Origin: an uncultured Bacteroidota bacterium
Lineage (GTDB): Bacteria; Bacteroidota; Bacteroidia; Chitinophagales; Chitinophagaceae
Length of the DNA stretch: 64,000 bases
NCBI GenBank assembly: GCA_903906365.1
Contig: CAIVKC010000056.1
Coordinates: 25,141-89,140 of the forward strand
Direction of reading: 5' to 3'
In this document: piece by piece, positions 1 through 10,493 of the stretch
How the letters are laid out: each line of letters opens with the position of its first letter
Position numbering within the stretch: the first letter of the stretch is position 1
Translations under genes and position numbers: made by a program
The notes under the pieces: model-generated
What the model saw: the letters and a program-made list of their open reading frames with translations, nothing else
Told to the model about the DNA's origin: nothing
The model's database searches: none

Positions 1-81
1 AAGCCAGCCTATGCAGCCCGGCCAGAGCACACAACCCGCTTAAGACCGTGAAATCCGCTTCCCGAAAGTTATCTTTGACTC

Positions 82-576
82 ATGACAGCATTCAAGGAGC
101 GGCCTTACCGCCTTTTATTTTGGGCGGCCCTGCTGGTTTTTGCCCTGGGCCTCCTAGATGCAAATACCTCGCCCTATATCCGGCTGCAAAGCCTGTATTT
201 TCCTGTTTCAAGCGCGCTACTCTACCACCTCCTGTCCCTGGGGCTGGCTTTAGCCTGGCTGCTGTACCGGCTGACGGAGCGGTTTTTATTTTCCAGGTAT
301 TTGACCTGGATCCATGTCACGGTGACCCTTGGGAGTTTGCTCGCGCTATATTGGGGGTGGCTGTACCTGAACGCAGCGCCCTTGGCCGGGGCCCCCAGAC
401 GCTACCTGGATTATCACTCCTGCGGCTTATGCAATGGCATCCGTTTTATGACCGGACCCCTTAGGGCCTGCGCGCTGCTATTGATCTATTCCCAGCTGCT
501 CTATCCCATCCATTTGCTTACCGGGATATTTTCTGCGGCCAGGTCCCATAAAAGTAGCCTCCGCCAACCAGGGTGA
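82..576 (+). CDS. Small membrane protein resembling the C-terminal part of cytochrome oxidase subunit I, without heme ligands
   Basis: A 164-residue protein with about four hydrophobic segments. The stretch from about residue 76 to 155 can be aligned by eye with the C-terminal part of the CoxA encoded at 37027-38847. Both have an xIHxxVTL helix, then LAGxPRRYLDY, then a final hydrophobic helix. The segment before it (IRLQSLYFPVSSALLY) sits where CoxA has its HLHDTYFVIAHFH heme and CuB region, but all the histidines are gone. It therefore cannot bind heme or CuB. Bacteroidota are known to have short proteins annotated as COX I-like; their role is unknown to me. It stands alone, far from the oxidase operon. 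The ATG at 82 is the best start. Being a gene is fairly sure; the COX I relationship rests on a visual alignment. Confidence 0.65.
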   Translation: MTAFKERPYRLLFWAALLVFALGLLDANTSPYIRLQSLYFPVSSALLYHLLSLGLALAWLLYRLTERFLFSRYLTWIHVTVTLGSLLALYWGWLYLNAAPLAGAPRRYLDYHSCGLCNGIRFMTGPLRACALLLIYSQLLYPIHLLTGIFSAARSHKSSLRQPG

Positions 577-808
577 AATCCCATTGGCCACGGGCGCCTG
601 GCAGCCAGGGTTCATTGTCCGTAAATAAATAAAAGGGATAAGATAGCCCGGGCCAGCAGGGATCCCGCAGGCATGTAAAAGCCCGGGGCCTACTGGGTTT
701 TGGACTGATTGGCCCGGCACGGGCCTGAAACCGATGATTTGCCTTTGCCCTTCAGCAGGCAGGGGCCTTTCCGGCAGGAGCAGGCCCTGCCGGGGTCAAT
801 TGGTTTAT

Positions 809-3800
809 TTAGACCAGGAGCATATATTCTTTGAGCACCGCTTCAATTTCCTCCCTTTTAAAGGGCTTGGAGATATAGTTGTTCATACCGGCATCCAGGC
901 ATTTTTCCCGGTCCCCCTTCATGGCGTCTGCCGTGAGGGCAATGATGGGTATCTGGCTGTGGGGCTCGGGCAACTGGCGCATCAGCCGGGTGGTGGTATA
1001 GCCATCGATCTCCGGCATGTTGACATCCATAAAGATCATCACGGGTTCGTAATGCGGCAGGGCTTCCAGGGCCTCCTTGCCATTATGCATCTGGATGATC
1101 TCAAAGCCCATCCGGCGGAGCACTTCGGAGATCAGCAGCATGTTGATCGGATCGTCATCCACGACCATGATGCTGGCTGCCTGGGTAATTTTTTCTATGA
1201 CCGGCAGGGAAGGATGAAGGGCGTCGCTTTGCATGTTCTTTTCAAACAGGGACAGCAGGGTAGCGCTCAGTTCATGGGTCTTCACCGGCTTGGACAGAAA
1301 TTTTTGAATGCCGGCTTTGTCGGCTTCGTACTGGTACATGTTCTTTTCCAGGGAGGACAGCATCAGGATGGAAGGCGGCGTTTTTTCCCTGGTAATATTT
1401 TTCATTTCCCGCACAAAGGTGATCCCGTCGATGCCGGGCATATGGTGGTCGGTGATGACCAGGTCAAAGGGTTGTTTTTGTTTCATGGCTTCCCTGATTT
1501 TCATCAGCGCCGAAGTGCCGTCGGCAAAGGCCGTGCAGCTGATTCCCCAGAACTGGAAGATCTCCTGCAGCAGTCCCCGGCTGGTGGCGTTGTCATCCAC
1601 CACCATTACTTTTTTCACCAGCGGCTTGGACGTTCTGCGCACTTCTTCCTGTTCGTTGGCCACTTCCAGCACCAAGTGGAAGGTAAAAGTGCTGCCGTTG
1701 CCCGGATCGCTTTCCACGGTCAGGTGGCAGCCCATCAGTTCTGCCAGGCTGCGGGAGATGGTAAGACCCAGCCCCGTTCCGCCGTATTTGCGGGTGGTGG
1801 ACGTATCGGCCTGCGTGAAGCTCTCAAAGATCTTCTGCAGCTTTTCCCGGGAAATGCCAATGCCGGTATCGGCGACCAGTATATCCAGGTTCATGTATTT
1901 GCGGTCGTCTTTGAGGTAGATATCACCCGCCTTGTTGATGGAAATGAATATTTCACCTTCCTGGGTGAATTTGATCGCATTGCCCAGCAGGTTCACAAGC
2001 ACCTGCTTGATGCGCACCGGGTCCCCCAGGAACTGGGAAGGAAGCTGCTGGTCCACGCGGAAAAGCATTTCCAGGTTCTTTTCATAGGCTTTCACCGTCA
2101 GGATGTCAATGGTGTCTTCCACCAGTTCATCGAGCTTGAAGATGACGTGGTCGATATGGAGTTTGCCGGCTTCTATCTTGGAGAAATCCAATATGTCGTT
2201 TATGATGTCCAGCAGGCCATAAGCCGATTTTTTAACGTTTTGCAGGTAATCGCGCTGCGTTTTCTGCAGGTCGGTGGTCAGCACCAGGTCCGTAAAGCCG
2301 ATGATGCCGTTCATGGGTGTGCGCAGTTCATGGCTCATATTGGCCATAAATTCGCTTTTGGCTTTGCTGGCCGATTCGGCGACTTCCTTGGCCTGTATCA
2401 GTTCCACTTCAATCTGCTTTCTTTCGATGGCAGCCGACAGGGAAGAGGCAAAGGACCGCAGGATGGAAAATTCAGCTTCGGTCCATTCGCGGTGCTTTTT
2501 GAACTCATCAAATCCCACAAATCCCCAGAACTCATTTTTTACAAATATCGGCACCGCCGCCGAAGAGAGCAGGGAAGTCCGTTCATAGATTTCGATCAGC
2601 TGGGCATCTTCTTCGGTATCCCGGTAGCTGATGAAGGGCTGGTTGGCCTGCAGGGGCTCGATGATTTTGCGGATGCTGCTGAAGGGCAGGTTGGTGATGT
2701 CCGCGCTATTGAGACGAATGTCCCGGGGGTCTTCGGTCCATTCGTGGGTCTCGCTGGTATACCACTGCAGGTCGGCAGGGTTCTGGTAATTGGTAAACAT
2801 ATAGACCCTGTTGACCATCGCCTTGCTGCCCAGGATGGCCAGCGACTGGTTGATGGCCTGGTCCAGGTTGGTATTGATCAGCAGGGAATGGGTCGCTCCG
2901 GCAACGGCATGGAGGAGCTGGTCTTTTTTCTTCAGTTTTTCCTGTGCATTCTTCTGGTCGTTGATATTGCGGGAGGTACAGATCAGTTTGATGACCTCGT
3001 TGTCATCGATGATGGGTTTGACAATACTTTCCAGCCAGATGTAGGATCCGTCCTTTTTGGTGATCCGGTACCGCAGGATCAGGGTTTCACTTTCGGACAG
3101 CGAGGTCCTGCTCTCCGCCGAAGGGGTGAACTTATAGCGGTCATCGGGATGCACATACTGCAGGATCGGCCTTCCGATGATATCATCCACCTCATAGCCC
3201 AGCACACTGGTGACGGAAGGGGAGAGATACCACATCGTGCCGTCGGCTGCATGGACACTGATGATGTCCTCTGAGTTCTCGGCCAGCAGCCTGAACTTCT
3301 GTTCGCTGTTCAGCAGGGCGTTCTCGGACTCCTTTTGGGCGGTGACATCCTGGGCGATCCCGAAACTGCAGCTTTCATTGATCACCTTTCCTTTGATGAA
3401 AATATAACGCATCCAACCGTGGTTGGTGATCACCCGGCAGGAAAAGGACGTTTCGTATTCGCGGTTATGCCTGCTTTCAATGGCCTTTGCAAACTCATCG
3501 GAAACGGTCTCGACGTCTTCAGGCACGATGTAGCGGTTCAGAAACTCTTTGACATGGATGATGTCCGAGGAATCATCAATGGCCAGCAGGGCCTTGAACT
3601 CCCGGCTGAGCATCAGCTCCCTGGAATCAAAATCCAGCCGCCAGGAACCCATCTTGGCATAGGTCATGGCATAGGAAAGCGTATCGATGGCCTCTTCTTT
3701 GATTTGTTCGGACTGTACCTTATCCGTTACGTTCAGGCCGATTCCCTGGATTTCTTTGACATAGCCATAATCATCGGTCAGGGCGATGAATTCCCATTCG

Positions 3801-4759
3801 GTCCACAGGAAGTCCCGGGTGGTGCCAATGGGTTTTTTGATCAGTATCTTGGAGATCCTGCCCGGGTTCTTCCAGCAGTCGTCGGCCACCTGCTGGCATC
3901 TAAGCATGTCTTTGGGAAAGATCGTCTCGTAAAAGAAGCGGTTGCGCAGTTCCTCCTCGGTATGGAGGAAGGTGTTGAGAAAAGCCGGGTTGGCATAGGT
4001 AAAATTCCCCACCCGGTTGATGCGCACCACATAATTGGTCTGGGAATGCAGGATCGAAGTCAGGTATTTTTTCTCCTGCAGCAGCTCGTTTCTGGCCTTC
4101 TGCAGTTCCTTGTAGTTTATTTCCCCCCTTTTGAAGGCGGGTTCCAATACCAGGATGATGAGCAATATGATGGCTACGATGAGGGAGACCAGTTTGCTGG
4201 CATCGATGGTGGAGGCCTGGCTGTTTTTTTCATTGACCACCACGGTATAGCGTTTGGTGATCTCCCGCATGAGGGGCAGGTATTTTTGCTCGTTGCTCAG
4301 CATTTCCCTTAGGTAAAGGCTGCGGTTGATCTTGAGCAGGCCGGTATCGGACTGCGCCATTTCCTTTCCGGTGGCCAGGATCCCCTTGTAGTAGATGGAG
4401 GCCGTGGAAAACAGCAATTTGATGCTGAATATGGTCTGGGGAACCGGCAGCTGCATTTTTTCGATATTGTGCTGGAGCAGCTCCTCCTGGTTCTGGAAAC
4501 TGACCAGGGTGGCGGCCAGGCTGTCCTGCAGGGCGGCTATCTGGGATTCAGGATAGATATCACTGGATAGCAGGGCCGCATCCTTGGCAATGACCTGGCT
4601 CAGCGTCTGCTGACGTCCGGAAATGCTTTTAGCCTCGGTAAAACGGTCGTTTTGCGTGGAATTGATGTGCAGAAGATAATACCCGAAAAAATTGAACAGC
4701 AGGACCACCACAAATAAAATGGCCGAAATGCGGATTAGCTTTCGAAAGGGACTCTTCAT
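809..4759 (-). CDS. Hybrid sensor histidine kinase with PilJ-type sensor, PAS repeats, GAF and two receiver domains
   Basis: A 1316-residue membrane-bound hybrid kinase. Order: TM1 at about 12-32; a periplasmic region with SGRQQTLSQ, typical of the PilJ N-terminal type IV pili/nitrate-sensor-like domain; TM2 at about 187-206; three PAS-like domains between about 235 and 605; a GAF domain at about 612-780; a HisKA dimerisation domain with the phospho-acceptor H810 in SHELRTP; a HATPase with the N box ([10 protein letters not shown]), DTGIGI and GTGLGL; a first receiver with phospho-acceptor D1104; and a second receiver with D1245. No HPt domain follows, so a separate phosphotransfer protein or regulator would be needed for output. 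The architecture resembles BarA-type kinases. No cognate regulator is adjacent. The signal sensed is unknown. Confidence 0.93.
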   Translation of the reverse strand: MKSPFRKLIRISAILFVVVLLFNFFGYYLLHINSTQNDRFTEAKSISGRQQTLSQVIAKDAALLSSDIYPESQIAALQDSLAATLVSFQNQEELLQHNIEKMQLPVPQTIFSIKLLFSTASIYYKGILATGKEMAQSDTGLLKINRSLYLREMLSNEQKYLPLMREITKRYTVVVNEKNSQASTIDASKLVSLIVAIILLIILVLEPAFKRGEINYKELQKARNELLQEKKYLTSILHSQTNYVVRINRVGNFTYANPAFLNTFLHTEEELRNRFFYETIFPKDMLRCQQVADDCWKNPGRISKILIKKPIGTTRDFLWTEWEFIALTDDYGYVKEIQGIGLNVTDKVQSEQIKEEAIDTLSYAMTYAKMGSWRLDFDSRELMLSREFKALLAIDDSSDIIHVKEFLNRYIVPEDVETVSDEFAKAIESRHNREYETSFSCRVITNHGWMRYIFIKGKVINESCSFGIAQDVTAQKESENALLNSEQKFRLLAENSEDIISVHAADGTMWYLSPSVTSVLGYEVDDIIGRPILQYVHPDDRYKFTPSAESRTSLSESETLILRYRITKKDGSYIWLESIVKPIIDDNEVIKLICTSRNINDQKNAQEKLKKKDQLLHAVAGATHSLLINTNLDQAINQSLAILGSKAMVNRVYMFTNYQNPADLQWYTSETHEWTEDPRDIRLNSADITNLPFSSIRKIIEPLQANQPFISYRDTEEDAQLIEIYERTSLLSSAAVPIFVKNEFWGFVGFDEFKKHREWTEAEFSILRSFASSLSAAIERKQIEVELIQAKEVAESASKAKSEFMANMSHELRTPMNGIIGFTDLVLTTDLQKTQRDYLQNVKKSAYGLLDIINDILDFSKIEAGKLHIDHVIFKLDELVEDTIDILTVKAYEKNLEMLFRVDQQLPSQFLGDPVRIKQVLVNLLGNAIKFTQEGEIFISINKAGDIYLKDDRKYMNLDILVADTGIGISREKLQKIFESFTQADTSTTRKYGGTGLGLTISRSLAELMGCHLTVESDPGNGSTFTFHLVLEVANEQEEVRRTSKPLVKKVMVVDDNATSRGLLQEIFQFWGISCTAFADGTSALMKIREAMKQKQPFDLVITDHHMPGIDGITFVREMKNITREKTPPSILMLSSLEKNMYQYEADKAGIQKFLSKPVKTHELSATLLSLFEKNMQSDALHPSLPVIEKITQAASIMVVDDDPINMLLISEVLRRMGFEIIQMHNGKEALEALPHYEPVMIFMDVNMPEIDGYTTTRLMRQLPEPHSQIPIIALTADAMKGDREKCLDAGMNNYISKPFKREEIEAVLKEYMLLV

Positions 4760-4917
4760 GGGTTTTTGTATAGGATGTCGAACCCTTTAACGCAGAAAAA
4801 GCGTTTTAAGTTTCTCCCGGCGCTGATTTTTAGGTAAATGCGCTTAGGAAAGGCTGGAATTAGATGGAAATTAAAGTGTAAGGTTCTGATATTCAGCAAT
4901 ATGAAAAAATACGGCCT

Positions 4918-5199
4918 TTAAGGGGTTTTAGCGGCGCTGAAGCGGGTAAATCCGTATTTCAGGAAATACATGATGGTAAAGGAAGGGATGATATCGGTGC
5001 CGGGCAGGATTTCCTCGCAGCCGTTAAGTATACCGCCAACAGCCCCTTTCCAGCCGCCGAAAGTCCGGTAGAAGATGAACCCGGACAGGGGCGCCCAGAG
5101 GATATCGGTGAATTCTCCCAGGCCGGGCAACAGGTAGGACCCGCAGCCGATGAGGTCCATCAGCAGGCAAAAAGAAAGGGTGGGCGCTTTGCTGTTCAC
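4918..5199 (-). CDS. Small hypothetical membrane protein
   Basis: A 93-residue protein with two or three hydrophobic segments and a recognisable pattern LIGCGSYLLPGLGEFTDILW followed by a glycine-rich helix and a conserved-looking EEILPGTDIIPS segment. The regular LPG turns and charged E/D residues between helices look like a real family of small Bacteroidota membrane proteins, but I cannot name it. It lies downstream of mqnC on the same strand (95 nt gap) and may be co-transcribed with it. The ATG at 5199 gives the most natural start. Confidence 0.7.
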   Translation of the reverse strand: MNSKAPTLSFCLLMDLIGCGSYLLPGLGEFTDILWAPLSGFIFYRTFGGWKGAVGGILNGCEEILPGTDIIPSFTIMYFLKYGFTRFSAAKTP

Positions 5200-5294
5200 G
5201 GCCTGTTGGAAGCAAACCCCGTACCATTTTTGGAGACACCGGCCCTGATCCCCCCTGCGTAGGAGTGGCCCTGCGTTTAAAGCGCCTGGCGGGA

Positions 5295-6419
5295 TCAGTA
5301 GTCAACCACCTGCTCTTCGATCGCAGCGGGGATATCGCGCCATTCGTATTGCTGGTTACGCAGCTGGGGTTCAAAACCCGCCTCGCGGATGGCGTCCTGG
5401 ATGCTTTTGGACGTGAAGCGGTGCGGAGCCCCGGCCGCGCTGACCACGTTTTCCTCCAGCATGATGCTTCCGAAATCATTGGCCCCCGCATGCAGGCAGA
5501 GCTGTGCGGTCTGCTTGCCTACCGTCAGCCAGGAGGCCTGAATGTTTTTGATATTGGGCAGCATGATGCGGCTCAGGGCGATCATGCGGATGTATTCCTC
5601 CGGGGTAGTGAGGTTGTGTACGCCCCGGATGCGGGCCAGCAGGGTATCGACGTCCTGGAAGGTCCAGGGAATAAAGGCCAGGAAGCCCTTGGCCCCTTCG
5701 GGTTTGCGGGACTGGACTTCCCGGAGCCGTACCAGGTGTTCAAAGCGTTCTTCGATGGTCTCCACATGGCCGAACATCATGGTGGCGGAGGTGGTGATGT
5801 GCAGCTGGTGGGCTTCGGCCATGATATCCAGCCATTCCTGTGCCCCGCATTTGCCCTTGGAGATCAGCCGGCGCACCCGGTCAATGAGGATCTCCGCTCC
5901 GGCGCCGGGCAGGGAATCCATGCCCGCCTGCTGCAGGGCGGAGAGGACCTCGCGGTGGCTCATCTTCTCCAGTTTGCAGATATGGGCCACTTCCGGGGGC
6001 CCGAGGGTATGCAGTTTGAGGTTCGGGTAGAGCTGCTTGAGTTCCCGGAACAGGGAGGTGTAAAAGGACAGCCCGAGATCGGGATGGTGTCCCCCTTGCA
6101 GCAGCAGCTGGTCTCCGCCCCAGCGGAAGGTCTCCTCGATTTTTCTTTTATAGGTCTCCAGCCCGGTGATATAGGCTTCGGGGTGACCGGGTATGCGGTA
6201 AAAATTGCAGAATTTACAGTTGGCTATGCAAACATTGGTGGTATTGACATTGCGGTCAATCTGCCAGGTTACCTTTCCATGGGGCACCTGGATCTTCCGG
6301 AGTTCGTCGGCCAGGTACATCAGTTCGCTTAAGGGTGCCTGTTCAAACAGGTATACCCCTTCTGCCACGGAGAGGAATTCAAAATCCAGGGCCTTGCGGT
6401 AGAGTTCGGACAAATTCAT
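5295..6419 (-). CDS. mqnC: Cyclic dehypoxanthine futalosine synthase (radical SAM)
   Basis: A 374-residue radical SAM enzyme of the futalosine route to menaquinone. MqnC makes cyclic dehypoxanthinyl futalosine from dehypoxanthine futalosine. The CX3CX2C cluster motif is C64-C68-C71 in CIANCKFC. Family features follow: LLQGGHHPDL, the PGAGAEIL segment, TSATMMFGHVE and FIPWTFQ near residue 245. Length and motifs fit MqnC rather than its paralogue MqnE, which has a different glycine-rich region. No other mqn gene is in the window, as is usual for scattered mqn genes in this phylum. A TAACTTTG -7 box lies about 25 nt upstream of the start. Its product feeds menaquinone to the Act complex encoded further on. 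Confidence 0.92.
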   Translation of the reverse strand: MNLSELYRKALDFEFLSVAEGVYLFEQAPLSELMYLADELRKIQVPHGKVTWQIDRNVNTTNVCIANCKFCNFYRIPGHPEAYITGLETYKRKIEETFRWGGDQLLLQGGHHPDLGLSFYTSLFRELKQLYPNLKLHTLGPPEVAHICKLEKMSHREVLSALQQAGMDSLPGAGAEILIDRVRRLISKGKCGAQEWLDIMAEAHQLHITTSATMMFGHVETIEERFEHLVRLREVQSRKPEGAKGFLAFIPWTFQDVDTLLARIRGVHNLTTPEEYIRMIALSRIMLPNIKNIQASWLTVGKQTAQLCLHAGANDFGSIMLEENVVSAAGAPHRFTSKSIQDAIREAGFEPQLRNQQYEWRDIPAAIEEQVVDY

Positions 6420-6444
6420 GGTAATCCGCTTTAGAGTTGAGCTG

Positions 6445-6452
6445 CAAAGTTA
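6445..6452 (-). promoter_or_regulatory. -7 element of the mqnC promoter
   Basis: The minus strand reads TAACTTTG, an exact match to the Bacteroidota -7 consensus TAnnTTTG. It would place transcription start about 19 nt before the mqnC ATG. I see no clear -33 TTG at the ideal spacing, so this is a partial match. Confidence 0.5.
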
Positions 6453-6553
6453 GGGGGGAGCGGCGTCAATTTCAGAAATTGTATAAATGGTTTGGGCTAA
6501 CCGCAAAGTTGTGATACATTTAAACTACCTGAGAGAATTGTAACGCTGTAAAA

Positions 6554-7837
6554 ATGGCTCAACCATCTTATCCGACCATACAGAGGCCCGGCCCCGCTGG
6601 CCCTGCCGACAACCGCAGGCCTGCCCCGGGCTGGGTGAAAGGAAAAATACGGGCCCTGTGGCTGCTGCTGGCCTGTCTGGCCGCAAGCCCCCTGCTGCAG
6701 GCCCAGGAGGAATTTATCCCCCCGCCCTCCCAGATGATCACCAGTTTTCCCTTCCGGATGCTGACCGGGGGCATCATCATTACCCGCGCCAGGGTGGCCA
6801 ATTACCCCGACAGCATGAATTTCATCTTTGATACCGGCAGCGGGGGCATTTCCCTGGATTCGATGACCTGTGTCCATTATCAAATCCCCTCCGAGCTTTC
6901 CGACAAGACCATCCGGGGGATCGCGGGCATACGCCGCGTCCGGTTCGTATACAACCAGACCCTGCATTTGCCGGGCCTGAACGTGGACAGCCTGAATTTT
7001 CATGTCAACGACTATGATATCCTGACCAGCGTTTACGGTGAAAAGATCGACGGCATCATCGGGCTCAGCTTTTTTTCCCGCTATATCGTGAAATTCGATT
7101 TCGACAGCATGCGGGTCATGGTATTTTCCAAGGGCTCCCTCAAATATCCCAAGGGCGGCTTTTTGCTGCATCCCATCTTTGCGGGACTGCCCATCCAGTC
7201 GGCCCATATCCGGGACCGCGCCAACGTGCTGGCCCGCTTCTACTTTGATACCGGGGCCGGGCTCTGTTTGCTGCTGAGTTCGGATTTTGTCAGCGACTCC
7301 AACCTGCTCAACACCAAAAAGCACAAGCCGGTGCTCACCCAGGCCGAAGGCCTGGGCGGAAAGGCGGAAATGAAACTGACCACCGTAAAGGAGTTCCGGC
7401 TGGGGCCCTATCATTTCCACAATGTCCCGGCCTATATTTTTGACGACGAAAACAACGTGACCTCCTATCCCAGCCTGGGCGGGCTGATCGGCAATGACCT
7501 GCTCAGGCGGTTCAATATCATCCTCAACTACGACCGCCGGGAAATACACCTGAGCCCCAACAGCCATTTCCGCGACCTGTTTGACTATTCCTACACCGGC
7601 CTGGGCATCTACTGGGTGGACGGACAGGTGGTGGTGGGGGATGTCATGAGGGAATCCCCGGCGGAAAACGCCGGTTTCCAGGTCGGCGACATCATCATGG
7701 CCGTCAACAACAACTTCACCAAGAACGTCCAGGTCTACAAAAACATGCTGCAGGCCCCCAATGAGAAGATCAAAGTCATCGTATCCCGGAAAGCAGGACT
7801 GGTTCAGCTTGTGCTCCGCGTGGGGAGCATTTTTTGA
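6554..7837 (+). CDS. Exported retropepsin-like aspartyl protease with C-terminal PDZ domain
   Basis: A 427-residue exported protein. After a proline-rich N-terminus comes a hydrophobic signal segment at about 34-49 ending in LLQAQ. Two aspartyl-protease half domains follow, each with a catalytic-type motif: DTGSGG near residue 93 and DTGAG near residue 233, plus the paired IDGIIGLSFFSR and GGLIGNDLLRRFN loops. Residues about 355-425 form a PDZ domain (ESPAENAGFQVGDIIMAV). This arrangement is common in Bacteroidota and probably acts in the periplasm or at the outer membrane. It leads a co-directional series with the two M16 proteases, suggesting a shared proteolysis task. The extra N-terminal residues before the signal segment may mean the true start is a little downstream, but no better ATG is visible. 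Confidence 0.87.
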   Translation: MAQPSYPTIQRPGPAGPADNRRPAPGWVKGKIRALWLLLACLAASPLLQAQEEFIPPPSQMITSFPFRMLTGGIIITRARVANYPDSMNFIFDTGSGGISLDSMTCVHYQIPSELSDKTIRGIAGIRRVRFVYNQTLHLPGLNVDSLNFHVNDYDILTSVYGEKIDGIIGLSFFSRYIVKFDFDSMRVMVFSKGSLKYPKGGFLLHPIFAGLPIQSAHIRDRANVLARFYFDTGAGLCLLLSSDFVSDSNLLNTKKHKPVLTQAEGLGGKAEMKLTTVKEFRLGPYHFHNVPAYIFDDENNVTSYPSLGGLIGNDLLRRFNIILNYDRREIHLSPNSHFRDLFDYSYTGLGIYWVDGQVVVGDVMRESPAENAGFQVGDIIMAVNNNFTKNVQVYKNMLQAPNEKIKVIVSRKAGLVQLVLRVGSIF

Positions 7838-7900
7838 TTTCTTTACCATTATAATGGTCAACTTGTCCTTATTTTGCACTTCTTTACCCAGCCTGGAACT

Positions 7901-9139
7901 ATGATACAATTCGAAAAATTTCAGTTAAGCAATGGATTGAGGGTGGTGGTACATGAGGATCCCTCCACGCCCATGGCCGTGCTCAACGTGCTCTATGATG
8001 TGGGAGCCCGCGACGAAGACCCCGAAAAAACCGGCTTTGCCCACCTGTTCGAACACTTGATGTTCGGGGGGTCGGTGCATATTTCCGATTATGAGACCCC
8101 CCTGCAGCTGGCCGGCGGGGAAAACAACGCCTTTACCACCGAAGACCTCACCAATTATTACGAGCAGCTTCCGGCAGAAAACATCGAAACCGCCTTCTGG
8201 CTGGAAAGCGACCGCATGCTATCGCTGGCCTTTTCGGAGAAAAGCCTGGAAGTGCAGCGCAAGGTCGTTTGCGAGGAATTCAAGGAGCACTATATCAATA
8301 AACCCTACGGGGATGCAGGCTTTAAGATGCGGGAGCTGGCTTTCCGGGTTCATCCCTACCGGTGGATGACCATCGGAAAGGAACTGAGCCATATCGAGCA
8401 GGCGAGCCTGACCGACGTCAAAGAATTCTTTCACAAACATTACTGCCCGGCCAACGCCATCCTGGTCATAGCCGGCAATATCAAGACCGCCCCCATGCTT
8501 TCCCTGGCGGAAAAATGGTTCGGGTCCATTCCCGGCGGCCAAAAATATATCCGCCGTTTGCCGCAGGAACCCCTGCAGACCGAGGCGCGCACCCGGGAAG
8601 TGAGGGCCGATGTGCCGCTGGACGCCATCTATAAATGCTACCATATGGCCCCGAGGCTGGAGGACGGGTATTACCACGCCGAGATGATCACCGAGATCCT
8701 GGGCGGCGGATCCTCCTCCCGGCTGCACCAGCACCTGGTCAAAGAGCAGCAGCTGTTCAGCCATATCGAATGTCACCAGACCGGTTCGATGGATGCGGGA
8801 CTGGTGGTGATCGAAGGCCGGCTGATCAAAGGCGTAGACATGATGGCCGCCGACCGGGCCATTGAGGCGGAACTGGACAAGATGATGACCGTGGCCATCG
8901 GGGAAAAAGAACTGACCAAGGTGAAAAACAAGACCGAGTCCGCCATACAGTTTGAGGATATGGCCCTGATGAACCGGGCCACCAGCCTGGCCATCTATGA
9001 ACTGCTCGGGGATGCCAACCTCATGAACACGGAACTGGCCCGCTACCAGGATGTCACCTCCGCGCAGCTGCTGGAGACCGCCCGCCGGATTTTTGACAAT
9101 GCCAACTGCAGCACCCTGTATTATTACAGCAACAACTAA
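7901..9139 (+). CDS. M16 zinc metallopeptidase, catalytic subunit
   Basis: A 412-residue M16 (pitrilysin) family peptidase with the inverted zinc motif HxxEH, seen as H48-L-F-E51-H52, and the downstream glutamate region ENNAFTTEDLTNYY that supplies the third zinc ligand. The C-terminal half has the family signature LGGGSSSRLHQHLVKEQ. No signal peptide is evident from the chosen start, MIQFEKF; an upstream in-frame ATG at 7874 would add nine residues without adding a signal. The next gene encodes a second M16 protein lacking the zinc motif, so the two probably form the usual active/inactive heterodimer. Confidence 0.92.
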   Translation: MIQFEKFQLSNGLRVVVHEDPSTPMAVLNVLYDVGARDEDPEKTGFAHLFEHLMFGGSVHISDYETPLQLAGGENNAFTTEDLTNYYEQLPAENIETAFWLESDRMLSLAFSEKSLEVQRKVVCEEFKEHYINKPYGDAGFKMRELAFRVHPYRWMTIGKELSHIEQASLTDVKEFFHKHYCPANAILVIAGNIKTAPMLSLAEKWFGSIPGGQKYIRRLPQEPLQTEARTREVRADVPLDAIYKCYHMAPRLEDGYYHAEMITEILGGGSSSRLHQHLVKEQQLFSHIECHQTGSMDAGLVVIEGRLIKGVDMMAADRAIEAELDKMMTVAIGEKELTKVKNKTESAIQFEDMALMNRATSLAIYELLGDANLMNTELARYQDVTSAQLLETARRIFDNANCSTLYYYSNN

Positions 9140-9167
9140 CCCATATTAAACCCAGAAGGGACCCATT

Positions 9168-10454
9168 ATGCCCAACAGATCAAAGGCGCCCAGGATGACC
9201 GATGCCGTGGAGTTTCATCTTTCACTGCCCCCCTACCGGCTCTATGAACTCGATAACGGGGTGCATGTCTATGCCCTGGACCTGGGCCAGCAGGACACGC
9301 TGATGTTCAATTTCATCTTCTACGCCGGCAACTGCTATGAAGACCGCAACCTGGTGGCGGCCACCACCAACCACCTGCTCAAAAACGGAACCTCCGGCAG
9401 GAATGCCTATGAAATCAACGAACATTTTGAATATTACGGTTCTTACCTGAGCCGCCACTGCCACAATGAAACGGCGGATATTACCCTGCACTGCCTGGGC
9501 AAACATGTCCACCACCTGCTGCCTGCGGTAGCCGAGCTGGTCACCGATGCGGTCTTTCCCCAGGAGGAAATCGATATCTATAAAAAGAACATGCAGCAGC
9601 ACCTGCAGGTGAGCCTTAAAAAAAGCGATTTCATTGCCGGCCGGCTGATCGATACCTATCTGTTCGGGCGCTCCCATCCCTATGGCAGGTATTCTTCCCT
9701 GGAAGAATATGCGGGCCTGCAGCGCGGGGAGTTACAGGATTTTTACAAAACCTTTTACCAGCACGGCCGCTGTGTCATCTTTGTGGCAGGCAAGCTGCCC
9801 TCCGATATCTACCTGCAGCTCAACCGGCATTTCGGGCGGCTCCCCCTGCAGGGCCACCTGCAGGAAAAAGACGAGCCCAGGCACCCCATTATACCGGCCG
9901 CGGCCAAAAAATACCGGGTCACCAACGACCCCGCCGGCGTGCAGGGCTCCATCAGGATCGCCCGCAATTTCCCCAACCGGCATCACCCGGATTTCCAGGC
10001 GGTCAGCATGCTCAACAATGTCTTCGGCGGCTATTTCGGCTCCCGTCTGATGAACAATATCCGGGAAGACAAGGGCTATACCTACGGCATCTATTCCTAC
10101 CTGCTCAACCATATCCAGGAGAGCGCCTGGCTCATATCCACCGAGGCGGGCAAAGAGGTCTGCGAACCGACCATCGAAGAGGTCTACCGTGAAATGAAGA
10201 TCCTGCGGGAGGAGCCCGTTGACGCAGAGGAACTGAAGATGGCGCGCAACTACATGATCGGAACCATCCTGGGGGACCTGGACGGCCCCTTCCAGGTTGC
10301 CGGACGCTGGAAGAATATCCTGCTCAACAACCTGGACGAGCAATATTTCTACCGCGGCATCGAAATCATCAAAACCATCACGCCCCTGCAGTTACAGGAG
10401 CTGGCCAACAAGTACCTCCAACCCGAACAATTTTATGAACTGGTAGTGGTGTAA
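9168..10454 (+). CDS. M16 family protein, non-catalytic partner subunit
   Basis: A 428-residue M16-fold protein that starts 28 nt after the catalytic subunit. The position of the HxxEH motif reads TNHLLKNG, so zinc binding and catalysis are lost. The C-terminal R/Y-type substrate-binding signature is kept (NNVFGGYFGSRLMNNIREDKGYTYG in pieces, near residues 285-310). In M16B proteases the subunit with this signature pairs with the zinc subunit to complete the active chamber. I infer a heterodimer with the upstream product. The ATG at 9168 gives a short N-terminal extension; the internal ATG at residue 10 is an alternative start. Confidence 0.9.
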   Translation: MPNRSKAPRMTDAVEFHLSLPPYRLYELDNGVHVYALDLGQQDTLMFNFIFYAGNCYEDRNLVAATTNHLLKNGTSGRNAYEINEHFEYYGSYLSRHCHNETADITLHCLGKHVHHLLPAVAELVTDAVFPQEEIDIYKKNMQQHLQVSLKKSDFIAGRLIDTYLFGRSHPYGRYSSLEEYAGLQRGELQDFYKTFYQHGRCVIFVAGKLPSDIYLQLNRHFGRLPLQGHLQEKDEPRHPIIPAAAKKYRVTNDPAGVQGSIRIARNFPNRHHPDFQAVSMLNNVFGGYFGSRLMNNIREDKGYTYGIYSYLLNHIQESAWLISTEAGKEVCEPTIEEVYREMKILREEPVDAEELKMARNYMIGTILGDLDGPFQVAGRWKNILLNNLDEQYFYRGIEIIKTITPLQLQELANKYLQPEQFYELVVV

Positions 10455-10493
10455 GTCATCAAATCTTCCTAACTTTTCGGACAATTCTTTATT

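Noticed and set aside
734..3274. Long plus-strand reading frame (846 codons) opposite the histidine kinase
   Set aside because: It is antisense to a gene with clear domains; its Gly/His/Gln/Phe-rich composition is what GC-rich codons give on the opposite strand.
6497..7909. 470-codon minus-strand frame opposite the aspartyl protease
   Set aside because: Antisense shadow: the plus strand has protease motifs and signal peptide; this frame has none.
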